Source of the DNA: Falsigemmobacter faecalis
GTDB lineage: Bacteria > Pseudomonadota > Alphaproteobacteria > Rhodobacterales > Rhodobacteraceae
Direction of reading: 5' to 3'
Assembly (NCBI RefSeq): GCF_003863335.1
Contig: NZ_RRAZ01000006.1
Coordinates: forward strand, 62,001 to 126,000
Length of the DNA: 64,000 nt
The position numbers and the translations under genes are program-made. Below, piece by piece: positions 15,035-23,788 of this stretch. Numbering within the stretch: position 1 is the first letter of the stretch; every line of letters begins with the position of its first letter. A model generated the notes under the pieces. It did not search any database. It worked only from the letters and a program-made list of their open reading frames with translations, and had not been told where the DNA came from.

Positions 15035-15904
15035 ATGCCGCTGCACATTGAGCGTTTCGGGAGTTTCCACACCGATCTCGGCGAATGCCCGATGTGGGAC
15101 GGCGAAAAGCTGTGGATGATGGACTGCCGCAAGGGCCTGATCGTCTCGCTCGATCAAAACGGCGCGGTGACGCTCCAGGCAGAGGTCCCGGCCCCGGCAG
15201 GCTCCTTCGCGCTGCGTCAGGGCGGCGGTCTGGTTGTCGCCCTGCGCGATGAGGTGATTCTCATCGATCCCGATGGCAGCCGCCAGACTGTGGGCCGCCT
15301 TGAGGTGCATCACCCGAATATGCGGCTCAATGACGGCGCGGCCATGCCCGACGGCAGCTTTATCCTTGGCACCATGCACACGCTGCGCGCGCCGGGCGAG
15401 GCGCCGCTGGGCGGCATCTACCGCCTTGGGACCGATCACAGCTTCACCCGCATCGGCCCGGCCCTGGGCGTGGCGAACGGGCCGCTGATCCATCCGGCAA
15501 GCGGGCTTTTTACCATCTGCGACAGCACCGCCCGCCGCGCCGAAAGCTATGAGTTCGCGGCCGATGGCACCCTTGGCCCGGCGCAGCTTTATGCCGATTT
15601 CACCGCGCTGAACTCTCCGCCCGACGGCTGCTGTCTTGATGACGAGGGCGGGTTCTGGACCGCGCTTGTGACGGCTTCGGCACTTGTGCGGCTGGATGCG
15701 GCAGGTCAGGTCACGCAGCGCATTGATGTGCCGGTGAAACATGCCGCTGCGCTCTGCTTTGGCGGGCCGGATTTGAGTGATCTTTACCTCACCACCATCT
15801 CCGACAGCGGCCGACTGAAGGCCGACGGCCCGCTTGACGGGGCCGTGCTGAAGATCACCGGACACGGCCGCCGCGGCCTGCCACTGGATCTTTATCAGGG
15901 CTGA
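15035..15904 (+). CDS. SMP-30/gluconolactonase/LRE family protein
   Basis: This is a 289-aa six-bladed beta-propeller of the SMP-30/regucalcin type: GECPMWDGEKLWMMDC (metal-binding Glu) near the start, RLNDGAAMPDGSFILGTM in the middle, and SPPDGCCLDDEGGFW near residue 200. Such enzymes hydrolyse sugar lactones or related esters with a divalent metal. The start at MPLHIERF has a GGAGGGAG site. It is divergent from tetR (80 bp) and may belong to the same catabolic theme, opening a lactone formed by a Baeyer-Villiger type monooxygenase. Its 3' end overlaps the convergent sitD gene by 10 bp. Confidence 0.85.
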   Translation: MPLHIERFGSFHTDLGECPMWDGEKLWMMDCRKGLIVSLDQNGAVTLQAEVPAPAGSFALRQGGGLVVALRDEVILIDPDGSRQTVGRLEVHHPNMRLNDGAAMPDGSFILGTMHTLRAPGEAPLGGIYRLGTDHSFTRIGPALGVANGPLIHPASGLFTICDSTARRAESYEFAADGTLGPAQLYADFTALNSPPDGCCLDDEGGFWTALVTASALVRLDAAGQVTQRIDVPVKHAAALCFGGPDLSDLYLTTISDSGRLKADGPLDGAVLKITGHGRRGLPLDLYQG

Positions 15905-16728
15905 GTGGTCGCCCGCGCGATCTGCAGCCGCCGCCAGGCAAAGGCCAGCAAAAACAGCGCGGTCAGCACCAGAATGATCGTCGCCCCCGGCGCCGAATCG
16001 AGAAAGAAGCTGAGGTAAATTCCGCCGCACATCGACAAAAGTGAGGCGGCGGAGGCCACCACCAGCATCTTGCCAAAGCTGCGCACCAGCAAAAAGGCAA
16101 TCGCCCCCGGCGCGATCAGCAGCCCCACCGCCAGAATAAGACCCGTGGCCGAAAGCGTGGCCACCACCATCAGCGACAGCGCCGTTAAAAGCCCGTAGTG
16201 CAAAAGCCCGGTCCTCAGCCCCGAGGCTTTCGCCTGCACCGTGTCAAAGGCCTGCAGCATCAGGTCTTTCCACTTCAGCACCAGAAAAGCCGCCACCGGC
16301 AGTCCGATCAGGGCCGAGGTGCGCAGATCCTCCGGCCCGATGCCAAGGATATTGCCGAAAAGAATGTGATCGAGATGCAGCCCCGAGCCGATGGCCGTAT
16401 GCAGCACGATCCCCACGCCGAACATGCCCGAGAAGACCACCCCCATCACGGTGTCCTGCCGCACCCGGCTGTTGCCCGCCAGCCAGCCGGTCGAGAGCGT
16501 GGTCAGCATCCCCGCCAGAAAGGCCCCGAGGATCAGCGGAGCCCCCGCCACCCAGGCCAGAACGATCCCCGGCAGCACGGCATGCGAGACCGCATCCCCC
16601 ATCAGCGCCCAGCCTTTCAGCACCAGAAAGCAGGACAACAGTCCCGCCGGCACGCTGAGAAGCAGCGCCACATAAAAGGCATTCTGCATGAAGGGAAAGA
16701 CAAAGGGAAAGGTCAGCGCCTCGATCAT
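15895..16728 (-). CDS. sitD: metal ABC transporter permease (SitD-like)
   Basis: The 277-aa membrane protein has about eight hydrophobic helices and belongs to the ABC-3 permease family used for Mn, Zn and Fe(II). Segments GWALMGDAVSHAVLPGIVLAW and AGLIAIPGAIAFLLV-like helices are characteristic. It overlaps the upstream sitC gene by 4 bp and forms the second permease subunit of the SitABCD system, as in Rhizobiales and Rhodobacteraceae manganese transporters. The 3' end runs 10 bp into the convergent lactonase gene. Confidence 0.9.
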   Translation of the reverse strand: MIEALTFPFVFPFMQNAFYVALLLSVPAGLLSCFLVLKGWALMGDAVSHAVLPGIVLAWVAGAPLILGAFLAGMLTTLSTGWLAGNSRVRQDTVMGVVFSGMFGVGIVLHTAIGSGLHLDHILFGNILGIGPEDLRTSALIGLPVAAFLVLKWKDLMLQAFDTVQAKASGLRTGLLHYGLLTALSLMVVATLSATGLILAVGLLIAPGAIAFLLVRSFGKMLVVASAASLLSMCGGIYLSFFLDSAPGATIILVLTALFLLAFAWRRLQIARATTQP

Positions 16729-17588
16729 ACCCCGGCCTCCGCGCGCAGGGCCTCAGCCGCTTTGCGCCTGAGGGCCAGATGCCCGTGTTTGGGCGCAAAG
16801 AAGAAGGCCAGCAGGAAGACAAGCGTCTGCAGGCAGACGATAATCCCGCCCGTCGCCCCGTTCAGAAAATAGCTCAGATAGGCGCCGATAAAGCAACTCA
16901 GCGTGCCGATCAGAACCGAAAGCCCGATCAGCCGCGAAAAGCGGTCGGTCAAAAGGTAAGCCGTGGCCCCGGGCGTGACGACCAGCGCGATGACCAGAAA
17001 AGCCCCCACCGTCTGCATCGCCGCCACCACACAGGCCGAGAGCAGCGTGAAGAAAATCCCCTTCAAAAGCCCCGGACGCAGCCCGATCGAGCGCGCATGG
17101 CTTTCGTCAAAAAAGACCACCATCAGATCTTTCCACTTCAGCGTCAGGATCAGCAGCGACACCCCGGCAATGAGCACCAGTTGCAGCGTATCTCCCGGAG
17201 TGATCGCCAGAATATTGCCCATGGTGATGGTCTGCACCGAGATCGAGACCGGCGAGACCGAGATCATGAAAAGCCCAAGCCCGAAAAAGGCGCTGAAGAT
17301 CAGCCCGATAATCACATCAGACTTCAGCCCGCTGCGATCGGAAAGCACCAGCATGGCCAGCGCCGCCAACCCGCCTGAGAGAAAGGCCCCCAGCGCGAAG
17401 GGCAGCCCCAGCATATAGGCCCCCGCCACCCCGGGCACGACAGAATGCGACAGCGCATCGCCGATCAGCGACCAGCCCTTCAGCATCAGATAGGCCGAAA
17501 GAAAGGCGCAGACCCCGCCCACCAGGGCCGAGACCCACATGGCGTTCAGCATATAGCCATAGGTGAAGGGCTCCAGCAGCAGGCTCAT
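16725..17588 (-). CDS. sitC: metal ABC transporter permease (SitC-like)
   Basis: This is a 287-aa ABC-3 family permease with multiple membrane helices and the conserved [21 protein letters not shown] loop, paralogous to the neighbouring sitD product. The C-terminal end ([16 protein letters not shown]) is a short polar cytoplasmic tail typical of this subunit. Start and stop overlap sitB and sitD by 4 bp each. With SitD it forms the membrane channel for Mn2+ or Fe2+. Confidence 0.9.
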   Translation of the reverse strand: MSLLLEPFTYGYMLNAMWVSALVGGVCAFLSAYLMLKGWSLIGDALSHSVVPGVAGAYMLGLPFALGAFLSGGLAALAMLVLSDRSGLKSDVIIGLIFSAFFGLGLFMISVSPVSISVQTITMGNILAITPGDTLQLVLIAGVSLLILTLKWKDLMVVFFDESHARSIGLRPGLLKGIFFTLLSACVVAAMQTVGAFLVIALVVTPGATAYLLTDRFSRLIGLSVLIGTLSCFIGAYLSYFLNGATGGIIVCLQTLVFLLAFFFAPKHGHLALRRKAAEALRAEAGV

Positions 17589-18529
17589 GGTGCCTCCCCA
17601 CCCTGCCCCGTGGTCCGGGTCTGATGACCATATTGCACCAGCGGACGCTCATCATCGGACAGGATTGAGACATGGCGCGGATCATCGTCGTCATGCAGAT
17701 CCCGACCACTCAGGGTCATGCGGCGCAGCACGCCGCCGAAGGCCGTCTCAAGGTTCTCATGGGTGAAGGTGGTGGCGGTCGGCCCATAGGCCAGCACGGT
17801 CCCCTTCACCAGCACCACCCGGTCGCAGAACTCGGGCACCGAGCCGAGATTATGGGTGGAGACCAGCATCACCCGGCCCTCATCGCGCAGCTCTCGCAGC
17901 AGCTGAATGATCTGCTCTTCGGTGCCGACATCGACGCCGGTGAAAGGCTCATCGAGCAGGATCACCTGGCCGTTCTGCGCCAGAGCGCGGGCCAGAAAGA
18001 CCCGCTTTTTCTGCCCGCCCGACAACTCACCAATCTGGCGGTGGCGATAGTCCAGCATATTGACCCGGGCCAGTGCCGTGGTGACCGCCTCATGATCGAC
18101 GGCTTTGGGGCGGCGCAGAAAGCCCATATGGCCATAGCGGCCCATCATCACCACATCCTCGACCAGCACCGGAAAGGTCCAGTCGACCTCCTCAGACTGG
18201 GGGACATAGGCAACGAGGTTTTTGCGCAAAGCTTCCGGCACCGTCAGGCCCAGCAGGCGGATCTCGCCCTTCGCCAGGGGCACGAAGCCCATGATGGATT
18301 TAAAGAGCGTGGATTTCCCGGCCCCGTTGACCCCCACCAGCGCGGTCACCGTGCCTTTGGGAATGCGAAAGCTGGCATTGCGCAGCGCGGTCAGCCCGTT
18401 GCGATACGTGACGGTGACCCCTGCTGCCAGGATGCCGCTGCCATCTGAAGGGTCGTCCTGCGCAGGCGTGATAGTCTGGCTCATGATCTTTTCATTCGCT
18501 GGCTCAGCCGGAGATCCGGTCGCGCTCAT
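17585..18529 (-). CDS. sitB: metal ABC transporter ATP-binding protein (SitB-like)
   Basis: The 314-aa protein has the ABC ATPase set: Walker A GVNGAGKS, the Q-loop [14 protein letters not shown] (typical of Mn/Zn importers), signature LSGGQKKR, Walker [13 protein letters not shown], and the switch His in STHNLG. The C-terminal tail of about 50 residues after the ATPase core is longer than usual and includes a DDDDPRHV acidic/His patch of unknown role. It energises the SitCD permeases and overlaps both neighbours by 4 bp. Confidence 0.92.
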   Translation of the reverse strand: MSATGSPAEPANEKIMSQTITPAQDDPSDGSGILAAGVTVTYRNGLTALRNASFRIPKGTVTALVGVNGAGKSTLFKSIMGFVPLAKGEIRLLGLTVPEALRKNLVAYVPQSEEVDWTFPVLVEDVVMMGRYGHMGFLRRPKAVDHEAVTTALARVNMLDYRHRQIGELSGGQKKRVFLARALAQNGQVILLDEPFTGVDVGTEEQIIQLLRELRDEGRVMLVSTHNLGSVPEFCDRVVLVKGTVLAYGPTATTFTHENLETAFGGVLRRMTLSGRDLHDDDDPRHVSILSDDERPLVQYGHQTRTTGQGGEAP

Positions 18530-19425
18530 TCTGTGGCAGGTGCAAGGCCGTCTGCAATGGTCCGCGCAGTGACCTGCAGCAGCTCGAGATAGCCCGGAAC
18601 CGGGCCATCGGCCTCGGAGATGCTGTCGACATAAAGCGCGCCGCCATAGATCGCCCCGGTTTCACGGGCGACCTGCTCTGCCGGGGCGGCACTGACGGTG
18701 CTTTCGCAAAAGACGGCCGGAATATTATGCGCGCGCACGCCGTCGATCACCGCCTTCACCTGCTGCGGCGTGCCGGTCTGATCGGCATTGATCGGCCAGA
18801 GATAAAGCTCTTTCAACCCGAAATCGCGGGCGAGATAGCTGAAAGCCCCCTCACAGGTCACCAGCCAGCGGCGGTCTTCGGGCAGAGCCGCGATGCGGTC
18901 GCGCAGCGGGCCCAGGGCCTCTTTGAGCTGCTCTTTGTAGGCGGCGGCATTGCTGTGATAGATCGCCGCATTCTCCGGATCTTTTTGCGCAAAGGCACGC
19001 TCAATATTGTCGATGTAGATCAAAGCGTTCTCAAGGCCCATCCAGGCATGGGGATTGGGCTTGCCGCTATAGGCGCCCTCCGAGATGGCGATCGGCTCAA
19101 TCCCTTCGCTGACGGTGACCGAGGGCACCTCGCCGAGGTTGCGCAGAAACTGCTCAAACCACAGCTCAAGGCCCATGCCGTTCCACAGGATCAGATCCGC
19201 ACCATAGGCCCCGACGATATCGCGGGGCGTCGGCTCATAGCCGTGGATTTCGGCACCGGGCCGCGTGACGGAGACCACCTCTGCCGCCTCGCCCGCCACC
19301 TGACGGGCCATATCTGCGATCACCGTGAAGGTGGTGACCACCTTCATCTTCTCCGCCTGCGCCGCCCCGGGCAATGCGGCAGCAAGGGTGAGAGCCCCGG
19401 CCAGGCAGTAGGTTTTCAACGTCAT
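18526..19425 (-). CDS. sitA: metal ABC transporter substrate-binding protein (SitA-like)
   Basis: This is a 299-aa cluster A-I solute-binding protein with a signal peptide ([17 protein letters not shown]) and mature start [19 protein letters not shown]. Candidate metal ligands are the His in [13 protein letters not shown], the His in [11 protein letters not shown], a Glu in [11 protein letters not shown] and an Asp in the later SEADGP region. There is no His-rich loop, which argues against a zinc-specific ZnuA and supports Mn/Fe. The start MTLKTYC follows GGAGACTTCAGA. It leads the four-gene sit operon, with a Mur-box-like site just upstream. Confidence 0.92.
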   Translation of the reverse strand: MTLKTYCLAGALTLAAALPGAAQAEKMKVVTTFTVIADMARQVAGEAAEVVSVTRPGAEIHGYEPTPRDIVGAYGADLILWNGMGLELWFEQFLRNLGEVPSVTVSEGIEPIAISEGAYSGKPNPHAWMGLENALIYIDNIERAFAQKDPENAAIYHSNAAAYKEQLKEALGPLRDRIAALPEDRRWLVTCEGAFSYLARDFGLKELYLWPINADQTGTPQQVKAVIDGVRAHNIPAVFCESTVSAAPAEQVARETGAIYGGALYVDSISEADGPVPGYLELLQVTARTIADGLAPATE

Positions 19426-19458
19426 TCTGAAGTCTCCGTTTCCCCGCATAAATGCAAA

Positions 19459-19473
19459 TGCAAATCATTCTCA
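19459..19473 (-). promoter_or_regulatory. Mur-box-like operator upstream of sitABCD
   Basis: TGCAAATCATTCTCA lies 33 bp before the sitA start and overlaps a second ATGCAAAT half-site. It resembles the manganese-responsive Mur boxes (TGCAAAT with an A/T-rich dyad) found before mntH and sit genes in Alphaproteobacteria. Control by Mur/Fur is inferred from this match and from the gene it precedes. Confidence 0.55.
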
Positions 19474-19552
19474 AAAGTCAACGGTGAGGCTGCACCCGCG
19501 CGCCCGGACACCCATATTTGTGATCAAGGGTTACAGGTCTGTGACGTTTCGC

Positions 19553-20470
19553 TTAAATTTCCGGCAAAGAGCGGCGGGACTGCGGACGGACCTGCGACAA
19601 AAGCCAGGACTGCAGCGCCAGGGCCGCGGGATTGGTCTGCCGGCCTTCGGGAATCACCACGTAATAGCTGTTCTCGGTCACCGTCGGCTCGACATCGAGG
19701 GCGACCAGATCGCCCGCCGCCATTTCGCGCTCGATGAGATATGAGGGCAAAAGCGCGGCCCCCAGCCCCGCGCTGACAGCCGCGATAATCAGCGCGAACT
19801 GATCAAACCGCATCCCCGCCCAGGCGGTCTGATCCGGAAGACCCCGCGCCGCAAACCAATCCGCCCAGAGCGAGGGCCGCCCCGACATATGCAAAAGCGG
19901 CAGCCCGGTCAGATCCTGCGGCTCTTCAAACCGGCAGCGCGCCGCGAAATCGCGCGAGACCACCGGCACCACCGCCTCGCTGCAAAGATAGGTTGCGACG
20001 GCATCGGGCCAGATGCCCTGACCATAATGGATCGCCAGATCCAGCGACGTTTCGGCGAAGTTAAACGGCCCGTCCCGGGTTTCCAGCGCCAGGGCAAGGC
20101 CGGGATGCGTGGCGGTGAAATTCTGCAGCCGCGGCACCAGCCAGCGCGCCCCGAAAGCCGGCAGCACCCCCACCCGCAACACCTGCTGCGCCGGAGACAG
20201 CGACAGCGCCCCGGTCATCATATCCTCGGCGTTGCGCAGCAGGCGGCGGACCTGGGGCAAAAGCCGCTCTCCCGCCTCGCTCAGCACCACCCTCTGGCGC
20301 ACGCGCTCAAAGAGCCGGTGGCCGATGCGCTCTTCAAAATCGCGGATCTGACGGCTGACCGCGCTTTGCGTGAGGTTCAATTCCTCAGCCGCGCGCGAGA
20401 AATTCTCGTGCCGCGCGGCGCATTCAAAGGTCTGAAGGGCGGCGAGATCGGGCAACAGGCTGCGGCGCAT
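19553..20470 (-). CDS. LysR-family transcriptional regulator (GcvA-like)
   Basis: The 305-aa protein has the LysR helix-turn-helix at residues 8-65: LPDLAALQTFECAARHENFS, then RAAEELNLTQSAVSRQIRDF. A periplasmic-binding-like effector domain (LRVGVLPAFGARWLVPRL...) resembles the GcvA subgroup. It begins 48 bp after the 3-hydroxyacyl-CoA dehydrogenase gene on the same strand, so the two are probably co-transcribed. Its likely target is the divergent promoter between that gene and the aminotransferase. Confidence 0.87.
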   Translation of the reverse strand: MRRSLLPDLAALQTFECAARHENFSRAAEELNLTQSAVSRQIRDFEERIGHRLFERVRQRVVLSEAGERLLPQVRRLLRNAEDMMTGALSLSPAQQVLRVGVLPAFGARWLVPRLQNFTATHPGLALALETRDGPFNFAETSLDLAIHYGQGIWPDAVATYLCSEAVVPVVSRDFAARCRFEEPQDLTGLPLLHMSGRPSLWADWFAARGLPDQTAWAGMRFDQFALIIAAVSAGLGAALLPSYLIEREMAAGDLVALDVEPTVTENSYYVVIPEGRQTNPAALALQSWLLSQVRPQSRRSLPEI

Positions 20471-20518
20471 GGCGACCCCCGGCAAGGCTTTTCTGCGCGT
20501 GCTTTGCCACGAAAGCCC

Positions 20519-21445
20519 TTACTGCGGCAAGCGCCCGCCCGTCAGCGCCGCCAGAATTGCCCGGTCCCGGGTGGCGGCCAGATCGCTGATGCTCTGGCCC
20601 GCCAGCATGGCACTGACCCCTTCGGCGATCTTTGCGCGCACCCCGGGCGTCAGATCGGGTCGGCCGAGATCATCCCACCAGCTTTGCATGGGATCCCCGA
20701 GGTGCTGCAGAAAGCCCGCCATCCCCGCCGCCCCACCGCCTAAGTGAAAAAGCGTCGAGGGCCCCATGACCGACCAGCGCAGCCCCGGCCCTGCGGTCAT
20801 CGCCTTGTCGATTTCGCCGAAATCCGCGACGCCGCTGAGCGCCAGATGCACGGCTTCGCGAAAAACGGCGGCCTGCAGGCGGTTGGCGATATGGCCGGTG
20901 ACCTCGCGGTTCAGCCGCACACAGGTCTTGCCCAGCGAGGTGTAAAACCGCTCGGCCTGCTCAAGCACCCCGGCCCGCGTCGCAGGGGTGCCCATCAGCT
21001 CCACCAGCGGGATCAGATGCGGCGGATTGAACGGATGGGCCAGGATCAGCCCGCCCGCATCCGGCAGAGCTTTCGCCATTTCCGAGAGTTTCAGCCCCGA
21101 AGAAGAGGTTGCCAAAGTCGCCTCTTTCTTCAGCAGCGGCGCAATCCGTGCAAAAAGACTGTGCTTGACCTCCAGCCGCTCAGGGGTGTTTTCCTGAATG
21201 AAGTCAGCCGTTTCAACCGCCTCTTCAGCGCGGGTGACAAAGCGGATGCGCGACAGATCCCCCGCCCCCTCCCAGCCGAGCGCCCGCAGCACGGGGGCCG
21301 CCTCTTCGACAAAGCGAGCCAGCTTTTCCTCAGCCTCGGCCTCGGGATCAGCCACCACCACCTGCCGCCCGGAGGCTGCAAAAAGCGCCGCCCAGCTGGC
21401 GCCGATCACCCCCGCGCCCAGCACGGCAATCTGCGGAAATTCCAT
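20519..21445 (-). CDS. 3-hydroxyacyl-CoA dehydrogenase family protein
   Basis: This is a 308-aa single-function enzyme with an NAD-binding start IAVLGAGVIGASWAALFAASG and the later signature LAHPFNPPHLIPLVELMGTP, followed by RLNREVTGHIANRLQAA. The HPFNPP variant is typical of the L-carnitine dehydrogenase / lambda-crystallin branch rather than of beta-oxidation dehydrogenases. Those enzymes act on free hydroxy acids such as carnitine or gulonate. It is divergent from an omega-aminotransferase and followed by a LysR regulator. The exact substrate remains open. Confidence 0.83.
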   Translation of the reverse strand: MEFPQIAVLGAGVIGASWAALFAASGRQVVVADPEAEAEEKLARFVEEAAPVLRALGWEGAGDLSRIRFVTRAEEAVETADFIQENTPERLEVKHSLFARIAPLLKKEATLATSSSGLKLSEMAKALPDAGGLILAHPFNPPHLIPLVELMGTPATRAGVLEQAERFYTSLGKTCVRLNREVTGHIANRLQAAVFREAVHLALSGVADFGEIDKAMTAGPGLRWSVMGPSTLFHLGGGAAGMAGFLQHLGDPMQSWWDDLGRPDLTPGVRAKIAEGVSAMLAGQSISDLAATRDRAILAALTGGRLPQ

Positions 21446-21598
21446 CCTCTTCCCCTCTCAGTCTGCGTCTTAAGGCTAGGGCGGGCAAAGCAGCAAAACC
21501 AGCCTTTCCTCTGGACGCACGGCCCAGGATCGCGTCAAATCACCGCAGCCTGGCGGGTGCTGCCTGCCCCTGCTGCAATTTCACCTGAGGTAGAGACC

Positions 21599-22942
21599 GT
21601 GTCTGATCTGACCCCCCGCCCGAATTCGCTCGAAGCCCGCGACATCGCTGCGCATCTGCACCCCTATACCAACCAGCGCAAAGCCGAAGCCGAAGGCGCG
21701 CTGATGATCGAGCGCGGTGAGGGGATCTATGTCTTCGACACCAACGGCAAACGCTATATCGAGGGGATGGCGGGCCTGTGGTCCGTGGCCGTGGGCTTTA
21801 ATGAGCCGCGCCTGGTGGAAGCGGCTGCAAAGCAGATGTCGAAGCTGCCCTATTACCACACCTTCACCCAGAAGGGGCATGAGCCCGCCACCCTGCTGGC
21901 CGAAAAGCTGCTGGAAATGGCGCCGGTAAAAATGTCGAAAGTGCATTTCACCAACTCAGGGTCTGAGGCCAATGACACGGCCATGAAGATGATCTGGTAC
22001 CGCGCCAACGCGCTCGGCCAGCCGGAGAAGAAAAAGATCATCGCCCGCATCAAGGGCTATCATGGCGTGACCATTGCTTCGGCCAGCCTGACGGGTCTGC
22101 CGAACAACCACCGCTCCTTTGATCTGCCGCTGCCGATGGTGAAACACACCCTCTGCCCGCATTACAAAGCCTTCGCCGAAGCCGGTGAGACCGAGGCGCA
22201 ATTCGTGGCGCGTCTCGCAAAAGAGCTCGAAGATCTGATCCTCGCGGAAGGCCCCGAGACCGTCGCCGCCTTCATCGGCGAGCCGGTGATGGGCGCAGGC
22301 GGTGTGATCATCCCGCCGGAAGGCTATTGGGCCGCCATTCAGGCCGTGCTGAAGAAATACGACATCCTGCTGATCGCCGATGAGGTGATCTGCGGCTTCG
22401 GACGCACCGGCAATATGTTCGGCTCGACCACCTATGGGATGGAGCCCGATATCCTCGTCTGCTCGAAGCAGCTGACCTCGTCTTATCTGCCGATGTCGGC
22501 GATTCTGGTGAACGATCGGGTCTATCAGCCGCTGGCGGACGAATCGCAAAAGATCGGCACCTTTGGCCATGGTTTCACCGCCGCCGGTCACCCGGTGGCC
22601 GCTGCCGTGGCGCTGGAAAACCTGAAGATCATCGAAGAGCGCGATCTGGTCGGCAATGTCCGCGCGCTGGCGCCGAAATTCGCCGCCCGTCTGGCGAAGC
22701 TGGCTCAGCATGAGCTGGCCTTTGATGCCCGTTCGGTCGGCCTTATCGGCTGCCTGGAGCTGAAGCCCCAGGAGGGCGCGGTCGGCGCACGCGGCGCGAA
22801 GCTGGTCGGTCTGCTGCAGGAGCAGGGCCTGATTTCGCGCGCCATCGGCGACACTCTGGCGCTTTGCCCGCCGCTGGTCATCACCGAGGCGCAGATTGAT
22901 GAGCTGTTCGACGCCTTTGAGGCGGCTCTCGCACAGATGTAA
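21599..22942 (+). CDS. class III PLP-dependent aminotransferase (omega-aminotransferase type)
   Basis: The 447-aa protein starts at a GTG preceded by GAGGTAGAGACC (MSDLTPRPNS). It shows HLHPYTNQRKAEAEG, FTNSGSEANDTAMKM (phosphate binding), DEVICGFGRTG (Asp for the pyridine nitrogen), and the PLP-lysine in CSKQLTSSYLPMSA. This is the branch of beta-alanine/pyruvate, taurine and putrescine transaminases, transferring a terminal amino group to pyruvate or 2-oxoglutarate. The gene is divergent from the carnitine dehydrogenase-like gene. A GC hairpin follows its stop. Confidence 0.9.
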   Translation: MSDLTPRPNSLEARDIAAHLHPYTNQRKAEAEGALMIERGEGIYVFDTNGKRYIEGMAGLWSVAVGFNEPRLVEAAAKQMSKLPYYHTFTQKGHEPATLLAEKLLEMAPVKMSKVHFTNSGSEANDTAMKMIWYRANALGQPEKKKIIARIKGYHGVTIASASLTGLPNNHRSFDLPLPMVKHTLCPHYKAFAEAGETEAQFVARLAKELEDLILAEGPETVAAFIGEPVMGAGGVIIPPEGYWAAIQAVLKKYDILLIADEVICGFGRTGNMFGSTTYGMEPDILVCSKQLTSSYLPMSAILVNDRVYQPLADESQKIGTFGHGFTAAGHPVAAAVALENLKIIEERDLVGNVRALAPKFAARLAKLAQHELAFDARSVGLIGCLELKPQEGAVGARGAKLVGLLQEQGLISRAIGDTLALCPPLVITEAQIDELFDAFEAALAQM

Positions 22943-22949
22943 GCACGTC

Positions 22950-22971
22950 CGGCCGCCCCCCGGGGCGGCCG
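22950..22971. terminator. GC hairpin between aminotransferase and phnF ends
   Basis: A perfect 10-bp stem CGGCCGCCCC / GGGGCGGCCG with a 2-nt loop fills the 29-bp gap between two converging genes. No T tract follows on either strand, so it is a probable but imperfect bidirectional terminator. Confidence 0.5.
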
Positions 22972-23685
22972 TCAGCTGTCGGGGGCCAGCGTCAGGGTGA
23001 TGCGGTCTCCGGCAAACCAGGTCCGGCCATATTCGACCGGCTGCCCCGCACCATCCACATTCACCGCATCTGAGCGCAGCAGCGGGGCGCCTTCGGCCAG
23101 CTCCAGCGCCAGGGCCAGCGTGCCGCGCGCGATCCGCGCCGTGATCCGCGTCGCACTGCGGGTGTAATCCGCCACCCCGCAGGCCGCGAGCGCAAGCGTC
23201 ACCGACTGCCGCGCAGCGATCTCTTCGCAAAGCCCCGGCAGCGGCCCGGCGGGAAAGACCGAGCGAAACACCGCCACCGGCTGGCCATCGATCAGCGAGA
23301 TCCCCTCCACCACATGCACCAGAGCGCCCGGCTCCAGCGCCAGGGCCTCAGCTTCGCGCGGATCGGCGGCGCGGGTCTCAGAGCGGGTAAAGCGGCGCGA
23401 GGGGCTGCGCCCGGACGCCAGCACATTCTGATGAAAGCGGGTGCGGCGGCTCAGCGGATAATCCGTGGGTTTTGACGCCACAAAGGTCCCCGCCCCACGC
23501 CTTGTGCGCACGATGCCCCTTTGGACCAGATCCGCCAGCGCCTGCCGCACGGTATGGCGGTTCACCCCGAAACGCGCGGCCAGATCCGCCTCGGTCGGCA
23601 GGCGGTCGCCGGGGTGATACTGCCCGGCCGCGATCTCTTCTGAAAGGGTGCCCGCAATGGCGCGCCACAAGACTTTCCGACCCAT
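22972..23685 (-). CDS. phnF: PhnF, GntR/HutC-family regulator of phosphonate utilisation
   Basis: This 237-aa protein has an N-terminal winged helix of the GntR type (DRLPTEADLAARFGVNRHTVRQALADL, then GIVRTRRGAGTFV) and a C-terminal UTRA ligand domain. The combination and its position divergent from phnG identify PhnF. PhnF-type proteins repress phn genes until phosphate-related signals appear. A perfect 14-bp dyad between the two genes is its likely operator. Confidence 0.92.
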   Translation of the reverse strand: MGRKVLWRAIAGTLSEEIAAGQYHPGDRLPTEADLAARFGVNRHTVRQALADLVQRGIVRTRRGAGTFVASKPTDYPLSRRTRFHQNVLASGRSPSRRFTRSETRAADPREAEALALEPGALVHVVEGISLIDGQPVAVFRSVFPAGPLPGLCEEIAARQSVTLALAACGVADYTRSATRITARIARGTLALALELAEGAPLLRSDAVNVDGAGQPVEYGRTWFAGDRITLTLAPDS

Positions 23686-23694
23686 AATGTCTCA

Positions 23695-23712
23695 CTGCCA
23701 CAAAAGTTTCAC
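23695..23712 (+). promoter_or_regulatory. candidate Pho box upstream of phnG
   Basis: CTGCCACAAAAGTTTCAC has the 7-4-7 layout of PhoB boxes (consensus CTGTCAT-N4-CTGTCAC), with five of seven matches in each direct repeat. It lies 77 bp before phnG, where phosphate-starvation activation would be expected. Confidence 0.42.
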
Positions 23713-23750
23713 TTGCCGGTTTGTGACGCGGATCCTAACATTTGTCTAGT

Positions 23751-23764
23751 TGTCTATATAGACA
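23751..23764. promoter_or_regulatory. PhnF operator candidate
   Basis: TGTCTATATAGACA is a perfect 14-bp palindrome 25 bp before the phnG start. It is preceded by another TTGTCTA half-site at 23742-23748. It resembles HutC/PhnF-type operators (for example the TGGTATAGACCA type) and lies in the only gap between phnF and the phn operon. Confidence 0.65.
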
Positions 23765-23788
23765 TCTTCCGAAGATGTTGAGGTTTTC

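Noticed and set aside
18526-19425. Zinc (ZnuA) identity for the metal-binding protein
   Set aside because: There is no His-rich loop, the four-gene sitABCD order has two permeases, and the upstream site resembles a Mur box rather than a Zur box.
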